Shown here: in pieces, positions 1 through 8,001 of the stretch
How positions within the stretch are numbered: the first letter of the stretch is position 1
Layout: each line of letters starts with the position of its first letter
Notes under the pieces: generated by a model
Told to the model about the DNA's origin: nothing
The model's database searches: none
Seen by the model: the letters and a program-made list of their open reading frames with translations, nothing else
DNA from: Dokdonella_A sp966248875
GTDB lineage: Bacteria; Pseudomonadota; Gammaproteobacteria; Xanthomonadales; Rhodanobacteraceae
Length of the DNA: 64,000 nucleotides
Assembly: GCA_966248875.1 (NCBI GenBank)
Contig: CBINBI010000007.1
Location: forward strand, 6,544 to 70,543
Reading direction: 5' to 3'
Program-made: the position numbers and the translations under genes

Positions 1-2075
1 CGGCCGCGCGCTATGTCGAGGACCCGGTGGCGCGAAACCCCGGCACGTATCACCGTGACGGTGCACGATTCACGATCGCGAGGCGTGCCTTCATTTATCT
101 GGACGGGCGCGAGCGCGAGAAGCGCATCGGCGTGACGCTCGCGAACGGGCGCGTCGCGAGCCTCGTGGATGCCGACAGCGGCGCCGCGCTCGACGCCGTG
201 CGCCTCGAGCCGGCACGCATCGCGACGCTGTACGGCGCGCTCGAGGAAGACCGCCGTATCGTGCAGCTCGGCGAGGTGCCGAGCCTGCTCGTGACCGGCC
301 TGCAGGCCGTCGAGGATCGCAATTTCAAGCATCACCACGGCGTCGATTCGGCCGCGATCCTGCGCGCGCTGTGGGCGAATCTCCTTGCCGGGCACGTTGT
401 GCAGGGCGGCTCCACGCTGACGCAGCAGCTGGTCAAGAATCTGTTCCTCGATCGCAGCCGGAGCCTCGCGCGCAAGTTCAACGAGGCGCTGCTCGCACTG
501 CTCATCGAAGCGCGCTACGGCAAGCAGCGCATTCTCGAAACCTACGTCAACGAGGTGTTTCTCGGCCAGCAGGGCGGCCAGGCCGTGCACGGCTTCGCGG
601 CGGCGAGCGAGTTCTATTTCGGCCGTGATCTGCGCGGGCTCGGGCCGGCTGACATCGCGCTGCTCGTCGGCATGGTGCAGGGGCCGAGCTATTACGATCC
701 CCGGCGCAATCCCGAGCGCGCGCTCGGTCGGCGCAACGTCGTGCTGGCGCAGTTCCGCGACACGGGGCTGATCGACGATGCGACGTACGCGTCGGCGATC
801 CGGCAGCCGCTCGGCACGGCGGCGAAGGCAACGCTGCCGCGCGACCGCTATCCCGCCTTCCTCGACCTCGTGCGGCGGCAGATCCGTCAGGACTATCCGG
901 ACGCGGAGCTCAACAGCGCCGGCCTCGCGATCCATACGACGCTCGCGCCTTCCGTGCAGGCGCTCGGCGAGGCGGCGGTGGGGAAGGCGCTTTCCGCACT
1001 GGGCAAGCGCGGCGAGGCGGTGGAAGCGGCGCTCGTCGTCACCGGCGCGAAGGACGGCGAAGTGCAGGCGATGATCGGCAGCCGCGATCCGGATGAGCCG
1101 GGATTCAACCGCGCGCTGGACGCGCTGCGGCCGATCGGCTCGCTGGTGAAGCCCTTCGTCTATCTGGTCGCGCTCGCGCAGCCGCAGCGCTATTCGCTGG
1201 CGACGCTGATCGAGGATTCGACGGTCGATCTGCCGCAGCGCGACGGCTCGCGCTGGCGCCCGGAAAACGACGATCATCAGACGCACGGCAACGTCATGCT
1301 GATCGACGCTCTCGTGCACAGCTGGAATCTAGCCACCGTGCACCTCGGCCTTCGCGTCGGCGTCGATCGCATCCGCGGATTCCTGCAGTCGTTCGGGCTC
1401 GGCCGCGAGATCCATGCGAATCCTTCGCTGCTGCTTGGTGCCGTGGGGCTGAGCCCCTACGACGTCGCCCAGCTCTACCAGTATCTCGCCGCGGACGGCC
1501 ATGCGCTGCCGCTGCGCGCGCTGCGCGGCGTGCTCGACGCCAAGGGCCGGCCGCTGACGCGCTACTCGATGAAGCCGGGCGCCGGCGATTACGTGCAGGC
1601 GGCAAGGCTCGTGAGCTACGCGATGCAGCAGGTCGCGGTCAGCGGCACGGCGCACGCGATCACCGATGCCGGACTTGGGCACCTGCGCGCGGCGGGCAAG
1701 ACCGGCACCAGCGACACGCAGCGTGATTCATGGTTCGCCGGCTTCACCGGGGCGCAGCTTGCGGTGGCGTGGGTGGGACGCGACGACAACAAGCCGACGG
1801 GACTCATGGGGTCGACCGGCGCGCTGCGCATCTGGATCGAGCTGATGAAGCGGCTGCCGGCCGCGCCGCTCGATGTGCCCAGGAACGGCATCGAATTCGC
1901 CTATGTCGATGCCGAATCCGGCAAGCGCACGGATGCCGCGTGCACCGGCGCACGCGAGCTGCCGTTCGTCGCGGGGTATGCGCCGGAGGAGTTCGAGCAT
2001 TGTCCGCTGGACGAGCTCAGAAACTGGTTCCGCGGCGGCGACGATGAACCGGGCGAGCCCCATCGCGGTCACTAG
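1..2075 (+). CDS. mrcB: Penicillin-binding protein 1B (bifunctional transglycosylase/transpeptidase), 5' end outside window
   Basis: Class A PBP that polymerises and cross-links peptidoglycan at the inner membrane. The reading frame is open from base 3, so the start, cytoplasmic tail and membrane anchor lie upstream; the GTG at 27 is internal. The visible part begins in a UB2H-like region (FTIARRAFIYLDG). The GT51 domain follows with EDRNFKHHHG near base 313 and GGSTLTQQLVKNLFL near 405. The transpeptidase domain carries GSLVKP (SxxK, near 1138), SWN (near 1320) and KTGTSD (near 1699). Similarity to E. coli PBP1b runs along the whole length, including QNDD-like, LLGA and GRDxNxPT blocks. The family name is well supported; the activator (LpoB-like) is not visible here. 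Confidence 0.96.
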   Translation, partial: AARYVEDPVARNPGTYHRDGARFTIARRAFIYLDGREREKRIGVTLANGRVASLVDADSGAALDAVRLEPARIATLYGALEEDRRIVQLGEVPSLLVTGLQAVEDRNFKHHHGVDSAAILRALWANLLAGHVVQGGSTLTQQLVKNLFLDRSRSLARKFNEALLALLIEARYGKQRILETYVNEVFLGQQGGQAVHGFAAASEFYFGRDLRGLGPADIALLVGMVQGPSYYDPRRNPERALGRRNVVLAQFRDTGLIDDATYASAIRQPLGTAAKATLPRDRYPAFLDLVRRQIRQDYPDAELNSAGLAIHTTLAPSVQALGEAAVGKALSALGKRGEAVEAALVVTGAKDGEVQAMIGSRDPDEPGFNRALDALRPIGSLVKPFVYLVALAQPQRYSLATLIEDSTVDLPQRDGSRWRPENDDHQTHGNVMLIDALVHSWNLATVHLGLRVGVDRIRGFLQSFGLGREIHANPSLLLGAVGLSPYDVAQLYQYLAADGHALPLRALRGVLDAKGRPLTRYSMKPGAGDYVQAARLVSYAMQQVAVSGTAHAITDAGLGHLRAAGKTGTSDTQRDSWFAGFTGAQLAVAWVGRDDNKPTGLMGSTGALRIWIELMKRLPAAPLDVPRNGIEFAYVDAESGKRTDAACTGARELPFVAGYAPEEFEHCPLDELRNWFRGGDDEPGEPHRGH

Positions 2076-2220
2076 GCGCAGCGCGGTCGAGCCCGCCGCT
2101 CCGGCCAGCATCCTTCGAGATTCGCAAACACTCGAAACGAATTCGCGGACGGCGCACACCGGCATGGCGCAGATAGGGTATTTTCCAGAGATCGGAAGCG
2201 AAGTCGAAGCCGCAGTACGC

Positions 2221-2751
2221 ATGAGCACACGTTTATTTTTCATGGCGCTGGCCGTCGCCGGCGTTTTTGCGCTTTCCTCCTGCACCCAGCCGAGCGCGCC
2301 TTCCAAGGCGGCGACCCGGCCGGCGGTGACCTTCGATCACGACCCCGTCGGCGCGATCCGCGCTGCGGGCATGGGCATGGATTCCGCAGTGCAGGTACAG
2401 CCGCTGCGCGATCCCGCGATCGAGGGATTCCTGAACCAGGCGCACGCCGCGGAAACGGCGAAGGACTACGACGCCGCTGCCGCGGCCGTGGCGCGCGCGC
2501 TCGAGCTGGCGCCTGAGGCGCCCGACATCCTCCAGTATCAGGCCGAGGTGGAGGGCCTGCGCGGGCACTGGAAGGAGGCCGAAGTGCTCGCGATCAAGAG
2601 CTATACGCTGGGCCCGAAAGTCGGCAGTCTCTGCGCGCGCAACTGGCAGACCGTGGTGGAGGCGCGCATCGCCTTCAACGATCCCGCGACGCAGGCACAG
2701 GCGAAGGAGCGCATCAAGCAGTGCCGCGTCGCACCGCCCGTGCGCATGTGA
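2221..2751 (+). CDS. Small TPR-containing lipoprotein
   Basis: A 176-residue protein with a lipoprotein signal peptide: hydrophobic stretch FFMALAVAGVFA followed by lipobox LSSC, so Cys21 would be lipidated. The mature part holds TPR-like helices (AETAKDYDAAAAAVARALEL, then APDILQYQAEVEGLRGHWKEAE). It probably sits in the periplasm as a protein-interaction scaffold. The ATG at 2221 is chosen because it begins the signal peptide; the frame stays open far upstream but there it overlaps mrcB. It lies between mrcB and yoaA on the same strand. A role tied to PBP1b is possible from position but cannot be shown from sequence. The specific function is unknown. Confidence 0.8.
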   Translation: MSTRLFFMALAVAGVFALSSCTQPSAPSKAATRPAVTFDHDPVGAIRAAGMGMDSAVQVQPLRDPAIEGFLNQAHAAETAKDYDAAAAAVARALELAPEAPDILQYQAEVEGLRGHWKEAEVLAIKSYTLGPKVGSLCARNWQTVVEARIAFNDPATQAQAKERIKQCRVAPPVRM

Positions 2752-2878
2752 GCCGTGCGCGGGCGGCGATTGCCGCGCGACGGCGCTCCGGTGTCTGCGT
2801 GCACGCGGCCGCGCGCCGTCCTTCGTCGCACGCCGATGGCGCCGGTCGAGTCGCGCGCGCGGCACGACGCCGGGGATC

Positions 2879-4792
2879 ATGAGCGATCCGCTCGCCGCGG
2901 CTGAGCTGCTCGGTCCGGAAGGGCCGTTCGCGCGGGAGATTCCCGGCTTCGCGCCGCGCGTGTCTCAGCAGGCCATGGCGGCCGCGGTCGAGGAGGCGAT
3001 CGCGGACCGGCAGGTGCTGATCGCCGAAGCCGGCACCGGCACCGGCAAGACGTTCGCGTACCTCGTGCCGGCGCTGACGTCGGGCAAGCGCGTGATCGTA
3101 TCGACCGGCACGAAGACGCTGCAGGATCAGCTCTTCCACCGCGACCTGCCGCAGGTGCGCCATGTGCTCGGTGCGCGCGTTTCGGCGGCGCTGCTAAAGG
3201 GGCGCGCGAACTATCTCTGCCTGCACCGCCTGGAGCAGGCGCGGCACGAGGGCCGCTATCCGAGCCGCGAGCAGGCCGCGCAGCTGCAGGTGATTCACGC
3301 CTGGTCGGCGCGTACCCGTGCCGGCGATCGCGCCGAGCTTGCCGAGGTTCCGGAAGACTCTCCGCTGTGGCCGCGCGTCACATCCACGACCGAGAACTGC
3401 CTCGGCGCCGAGTGTCCGCTGTTCAACGACTGCTTCGTCGTGAAGGCGAGGCGCGCGGCACAGGAAGCCGATCTCGTCGTCGTCAATCATCATCTTCTGT
3501 TTGCGGATCTCGCGATCAAGCAGGAAGGCTTCGGCGAAATCCTGCCGGGCGCGCACGCGTTCATCCTCGACGAGGCACACCAGATTCCCGAGCTCGCCGG
3601 GCAGTTCTTCTCGACGTCGCTCTCCGCGCGCCAGCTCGGCGAACTCGCGAGTGACACGCTGGCCGAGTGCGCCGGCGTCGCCGGAGCGCTGGCGCTCCTG
3701 CAGGGGCCGGCCGACGCGCTGAACCTCGCCGTCAAGCGCGTGCGCCTCGCGCTCGACCGCTTTCCGGCCAAGGGCGCGATGACGCAGGTCGAACGCGATG
3801 CCGAGGTCGAGCGCGAGCTGGCGGGCCTCGGCGATGCGCTCGCAGTCCTCGCCGATGCGCTGTCCCGGCACGCCGAACGCAGCCGCGGCCTCGCCAGCGT
3901 GCACGAGCGCGCGGAAATGCACGCGGCACGGCTCGCGCAGATCTGCGATGCGGCCGACCGCGACGCGGTGCACTGGTACGAGCTCAGCGCGCACGGCTTC
4001 GCGTTCCACGCGACGCCGCTGGATCTTTCGCAGCCTCTGCGCGAGCTGCGCGCGCAGAGCCATGCTGCATGGATCTTCACCTCGGCGACCCTGTCCGTCG
4101 CGGGGCGCTTCGAGCACTTCGCGCGCCAGCTCGGCATCGAGGATCCGGTGACGCTCTCCCTCGAAAGCCCGTTCGCCTACGAGCGGCAGGCGCTCGCCTA
4201 CCTGCCTCAGGGCCTGCCCGATCCGGCGACGCCGGATTACGTCGATCGCGTGGTGGATGCGGTATTGCCGGTGCTGGAGGCCTCGCACGGCCGGGCCTTC
4301 CTTCTGTTCACCTCGCACCGTGCGCTGCGCCGCGCGGCCGAGATTTTGCCGCAGCGCACCACGTTTCCGCTGTTCGTGCAGGGTACCGCGCCGCGGCATC
4401 GGCTGCTCACCGACTTCCGCGCCTCGGGCAACGGCGTCCTGCTCGGCGCGGCGAGCTTCTGGGAAGGCGTCGATGTCGCCGGCGAGGCGCTCAGTGTCGT
4501 CGTCATCGACAAGCTCCCCTTCGCGGCGCCGGACGATCCGGTGCTGGTTGCGCGGCTTGACGCGCTGCGCGAGGCGGGCGCCAACCCCTTCACCGACTGG
4601 CAGATCCCGGCCGCCGTCATCGCGCTCAAACAGGGCGCGGGGCGGCTGATCCGGGACGTGCACGATCGCGGCGTGCTCGTGCTGTGCGATCCCCGCCTGA
4701 CCACGCGCAACTACGGAAAACTGTTTCTCGCGAGCCTGCCCCCGCTGCGTCGCACCATGGCCTTGGCCGACGTGCAGCGGTTCTTTGGCTGA
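2879..4792 (+). CDS. yoaA: ATP-dependent DNA helicase YoaA (DinG/XPD-like, iron-sulphur)
   Basis: A 637-residue superfamily 2 helicase of the XPD/DinG group. Motif I is AGTGTGKT at residues 51-58 and the DEAH box is at 231-234. Four cysteines (Cys114, 174, 179, 185) between motifs I and II are placed as the ligands of the 4Fe-4S cluster of this family. The C-terminal half has the expected SATL, GAASFWEGVD and QGAGRLIRD blocks. In E. coli, YoaA pairs with the polymerase III chi subunit (HolC) and helps repair stalled forks. Length and motifs fit YoaA better than DinG (about 700 residues). It starts 127 bases after the lipoprotein gene. Confidence 0.93.
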   Translation: MSDPLAAAELLGPEGPFAREIPGFAPRVSQQAMAAAVEEAIADRQVLIAEAGTGTGKTFAYLVPALTSGKRVIVSTGTKTLQDQLFHRDLPQVRHVLGARVSAALLKGRANYLCLHRLEQARHEGRYPSREQAAQLQVIHAWSARTRAGDRAELAEVPEDSPLWPRVTSTTENCLGAECPLFNDCFVVKARRAAQEADLVVVNHHLLFADLAIKQEGFGEILPGAHAFILDEAHQIPELAGQFFSTSLSARQLGELASDTLAECAGVAGALALLQGPADALNLAVKRVRLALDRFPAKGAMTQVERDAEVERELAGLGDALAVLADALSRHAERSRGLASVHERAEMHAARLAQICDAADRDAVHWYELSAHGFAFHATPLDLSQPLRELRAQSHAAWIFTSATLSVAGRFEHFARQLGIEDPVTLSLESPFAYERQALAYLPQGLPDPATPDYVDRVVDAVLPVLEASHGRAFLLFTSHRALRRAAEILPQRTTFPLFVQGTAPRHRLLTDFRASGNGVLLGAASFWEGVDVAGEALSVVVIDKLPFAAPDDPVLVARLDALREAGANPFTDWQIPAAVIALKQGAGRLIRDVHDRGVLVLCDPRLTTRNYGKLFLASLPPLRRTMALADVQRFFG

Positions 4793-5014
4793 CGGCGTGT
4801 CTCCGTCTCGAGGCTGAGCTGCGCCTGGCATGCACGTTGCCGATACGCAGGCGTATGCGTTGCCGAGGCTTCCCACTGCTATGCCATGGTGCTATAAGCC
4901 GGGGCGCAGGTCGCACCGGCACCCCGGTTTTTCTTCGCTTGCCTGTATTCCCTGTTGCCGCCCCGGCGGCAGCATCCGTTTTGCGCACCCGGTAACGTGG
5001 GAGATCATCGAGTC

Positions 5015-7834
5015 ATGGGGAATTCGCTTCGCATCAAGACCCTTGCATCCGCAATCGGTATCGCACTCGTCAGCGCGAGCGTCGCGCCGAGCGCGACCGC
5101 CGCTCCAGTCGGCACCTCCAAGGTCGCTCCGGCTGATCGTTCGAACGAACGCGGCGTCTACATCGTCCGCTTCACCGAGCCCGGCCTTCTGCACTACTCG
5201 GGCGGCACGCAGGGCATTGCCGCCACCGCGCCCAGCGCACTGCATCAGCGCAAGCTCGATGTCCGCTCGCCGGCCGCGCAGGCCTACAGCACGTATCTGC
5301 AGAATCAGCGCGCGGCGCACCTGCAGACGATCGAGCAGTCGATCGGCCGTTCGCTCGATGTCACGCACAGTTATCTCGTCACGATGAACGGCATCGCCGC
5401 CGAGATGTCGGCAGCCGAGGCGGCCAGGATCGCGCAACTGCCGGGCATCGCCTCGGTCAAGCGCGCAATCGACGAGCACATCACGACGTATCACGGGCCC
5501 GAGTTCATCGGCGCGCCGTCGATCTGGGATGGCAGCGCTGCGCCGAACGGCATAGGCACGAAGGGCCAGGGTGTCGTAGTCGGCGTCATCGACACCGGCT
5601 CGAACTCGACGCATCCGTCCTTCGCGGACGACGAAACCTGCGGCGTGTTCAATGATTCCAACCACAAGCTGCTGAGCGCCGTCGACTGTCTGACGACGAA
5701 CGGCAGCGGCGAGTGCGTCGGATCGAATCCGGAAGCAAACCCGAACAACGGCCACGGCGTGCACACCGCCAGCACCGCGGTCGGCAACATTCTCGACTCG
5801 AACGCCAATCCTCCGCCCGTGATTCCGCCGCCGTTCACCACGATGTCGGGCGTCGCCCCGTGCGCGAGCCTGCGCACGTACAAGGTGTGTGCGACCAACA
5901 ACTGCTCGGGCGCGGCGATCCAGGCCGCCATCGACAGCGCGATCGCCGACGGCGTCGATGTCATCAACTTCTCGATTTCGGGCGGCAGCAATCCGTGGAG
6001 CGACACGGATCGTGCCTTCCTCGACGCAGTCGGCGCCGACATCTTCGTCGCGGCTTCGGCTGGCAACACGAGCGCGACGCTGACCAATCCGGTCGGCGCG
6101 GTGAATCACCTGGGACCATGGGTGACGACGGTCGCAGCGTCAACGCACGATCTCAACGTCTCGGGTACCGGCCTTCTGAACACGACCGGCCCGGGCACGC
6201 CGCCTTCGAACGTGCAGAACATTCCGCTGACGCCGGGCTCGGGCCTGAACGCGGGCGATCCGCTGACGGGCGTCGAGATCCGCCACTACGCAGCAAATGA
6301 GCTCGGCTGCACGACGGGTGGCGCTTTCCCGCCGAACTACTTCGACGGCGCCGTCGCCTTGATTTCGCGCGGCGACTGCACGTTCGAGGAGAAGATCAAC
6401 AACGCCGAAGCGGCGGGTGCGCTGGTCGCGATCATCTACAACAACACGACCGGCGTCATCAACATGAGCGTCGGTGCGGCCGACCTGCCCGCGTACAGCA
6501 TCCTCCAGACCGACGGCCAGGCGCTGGTCGCGTTCATCGACTCGAACGGCGGCGGGCCAGCCGACCGCATCTTCGCCGACGGCTTCGGCGATCCGGTGGG
6601 TGGTGGCGGTTCTCCGGTCACGGTCGACTTCACGCCAGCCGTGCAGCAGGGCGACGTCATCGCAGGCTTCAGCCTGCGCGGACCCAGCTCGCTCAACACC
6701 ATCACCAAGCCGGACATCACCGGCCCCGGCGTCAACATCTACGCCGCGGTCGATCCCGCCGCCGGCAACTACGGCTATCTCAGCGGCACGTCAATGTCCT
6801 CGCCGCACCTCGCAGGCTCGGGCGCACTGCTGCGCGCCGTGCATCCGGACTGGACGCCGGCCGAGGTCAAGTCGGCGCTGATGCTGACGGCTTCCAAGCC
6901 TGGCTTCGAGGAGGACCTCACCACGCCGTGGACGCCGGACGACGTCGGCGCGGGCCGCGACGACCTGACGAAGGCGGCGCTCGCCGGCTTCGTGATGGAC
7001 GAGACGTTCGACAACTTCCTGGCGGCCCAGCCGCCGGGCGGCGATCCGAAGGAGCTGAACATCGCGAGCGCGCGCAACCTGAACTGCGTCGACTCGTGCA
7101 GCTGGGAGCGCACGCTGCGCAACACGCTGACGACGCCGACGAACTGGAACGTCACCGTGAACTCGCCGGCCGGCCTGGATCTCTCCGTCGACACGTCGTC
7201 GTTCTCGTTCTCCGGCGGTCTCGGCGAGGCGCAGGACATCATCATCACGGCCTCGCCGACGACGACGCTGACCCAGCCGACTTTCGCGGAAGTAGTGTTC
7301 CACGAGACCAACGGTGCGGCGCCCGATGCGCATATCTACGTGGCGGTGCAGGGTTCGGGCTCGGGCGGCGGCGGCGATATCGTCGACAGCGGCATCGTCA
7401 ATATCAATGTGCCGCAGACGTTCGATGGCCTGTACATCAACTGGATCACGGGCGCGACCTGCACAGCCGCGTGTGGCAGTGCCTACACCTTCAACGCATA
7501 TGCCCTCAATGACGGCACCAACTCGCTGCATTTCTACTGGCCGAACAATGCCGGTGGCAACGAGGGTGGCGTAGGCGATGGCGATCTCGTGTACTCGATT
7601 CTCGGCTCCGGCGACACGATCGGACCGAGCTCTACGTTCACGGTTGCGGGAGGGGCGGCCGACACCTCCAATTGGCAGGCGGGTGTCGATGGCTATCTGG
7701 GTTTCAAGTTCGACTGCCCCGCTGGCGTCTGCTACGGGTACGCGCACCTGACGACGACGGGCCCGGTCGGCTTCCCGACAACGATCGTCCAGTATTGGTA
7801 CAACCAGGCCGGCGATCCGATCACGATCCCATAA
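5015..7834 (+). CDS. Secreted S8 subtilisin-like serine peptidase with PA domain (paralogue 1)
   Basis: A 939-residue secreted protease. Order: signal peptide (to about residue 29), inhibitor I9-type propeptide (about 45-155, beginning RGVYIVRFTEPG), then an S8 catalytic domain interrupted by a PA insert (about 419-510). The triad is Asp193 (VIDTG), His247 (GHGVHTAS) and Ser593 (GTSMSSPH). A fibronectin-like segment and a C-terminal beta domain (ending about YGYAHLTT...IVQYWYNQ) follow. The ATG at 5015 has a GGGAG box about 11 bases upstream and begins the signal peptide. An extra loop with DRIFADGF (residues 517-524) follows the PA domain and is absent from the tandem paralogue. A strong terminator follows the gene. 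Confidence 0.93.
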   Translation: MGNSLRIKTLASAIGIALVSASVAPSATAAPVGTSKVAPADRSNERGVYIVRFTEPGLLHYSGGTQGIAATAPSALHQRKLDVRSPAAQAYSTYLQNQRAAHLQTIEQSIGRSLDVTHSYLVTMNGIAAEMSAAEAARIAQLPGIASVKRAIDEHITTYHGPEFIGAPSIWDGSAAPNGIGTKGQGVVVGVIDTGSNSTHPSFADDETCGVFNDSNHKLLSAVDCLTTNGSGECVGSNPEANPNNGHGVHTASTAVGNILDSNANPPPVIPPPFTTMSGVAPCASLRTYKVCATNNCSGAAIQAAIDSAIADGVDVINFSISGGSNPWSDTDRAFLDAVGADIFVAASAGNTSATLTNPVGAVNHLGPWVTTVAASTHDLNVSGTGLLNTTGPGTPPSNVQNIPLTPGSGLNAGDPLTGVEIRHYAANELGCTTGGAFPPNYFDGAVALISRGDCTFEEKINNAEAAGALVAIIYNNTTGVINMSVGAADLPAYSILQTDGQALVAFIDSNGGGPADRIFADGFGDPVGGGGSPVTVDFTPAVQQGDVIAGFSLRGPSSLNTITKPDITGPGVNIYAAVDPAAGNYGYLSGTSMSSPHLAGSGALLRAVHPDWTPAEVKSALMLTASKPGFEEDLTTPWTPDDVGAGRDDLTKAALAGFVMDETFDNFLAAQPPGGDPKELNIASARNLNCVDSCSWERTLRNTLTTPTNWNVTVNSPAGLDLSVDTSSFSFSGGLGEAQDIIITASPTTTLTQPTFAEVVFHETNGAAPDAHIYVAVQGSGSGGGGDIVDSGIVNINVPQTFDGLYINWITGATCTAACGSAYTFNAYALNDGTNSLHFYWPNNAGGNEGGVGDGDLVYSILGSGDTIGPSSTFTVAGGAADTSNWQAGVDGYLGFKFDCPAGVCYGYAHLTTTGPVGFPTTIVQYWYNQAGDPITIP

Positions 7835-7863
7835 GCCGTCAACAAACCAACGAAGCTCGTTTC

Positions 7864-7893
7864 AGAGGCGGAGGAAACTCCGCCTCTTTTTTT
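7864..7893 (+). terminator. Rho-independent terminator after the first subtilase
   Basis: A perfect 10-bp stem (7864-7873 pairing with 7878-7887) closed by a GAAA tetraloop and followed by a run of seven T (7887-7893). It sits 29 bases after the stop of the first subtilase, so the two paralogues are probably separate transcripts. Confidence 0.92.
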
Positions 7894-8001
7894 GCGCGCG
7901 GCATGGCACCTCGAATGCGAAGGTTGATCCGCTTCGCGCGCGTATGGCATAAGGCATGGACGCCCTGGCGTTCGCAGGGCAGTCGGGGCCGGAGACCGAG
8001 C

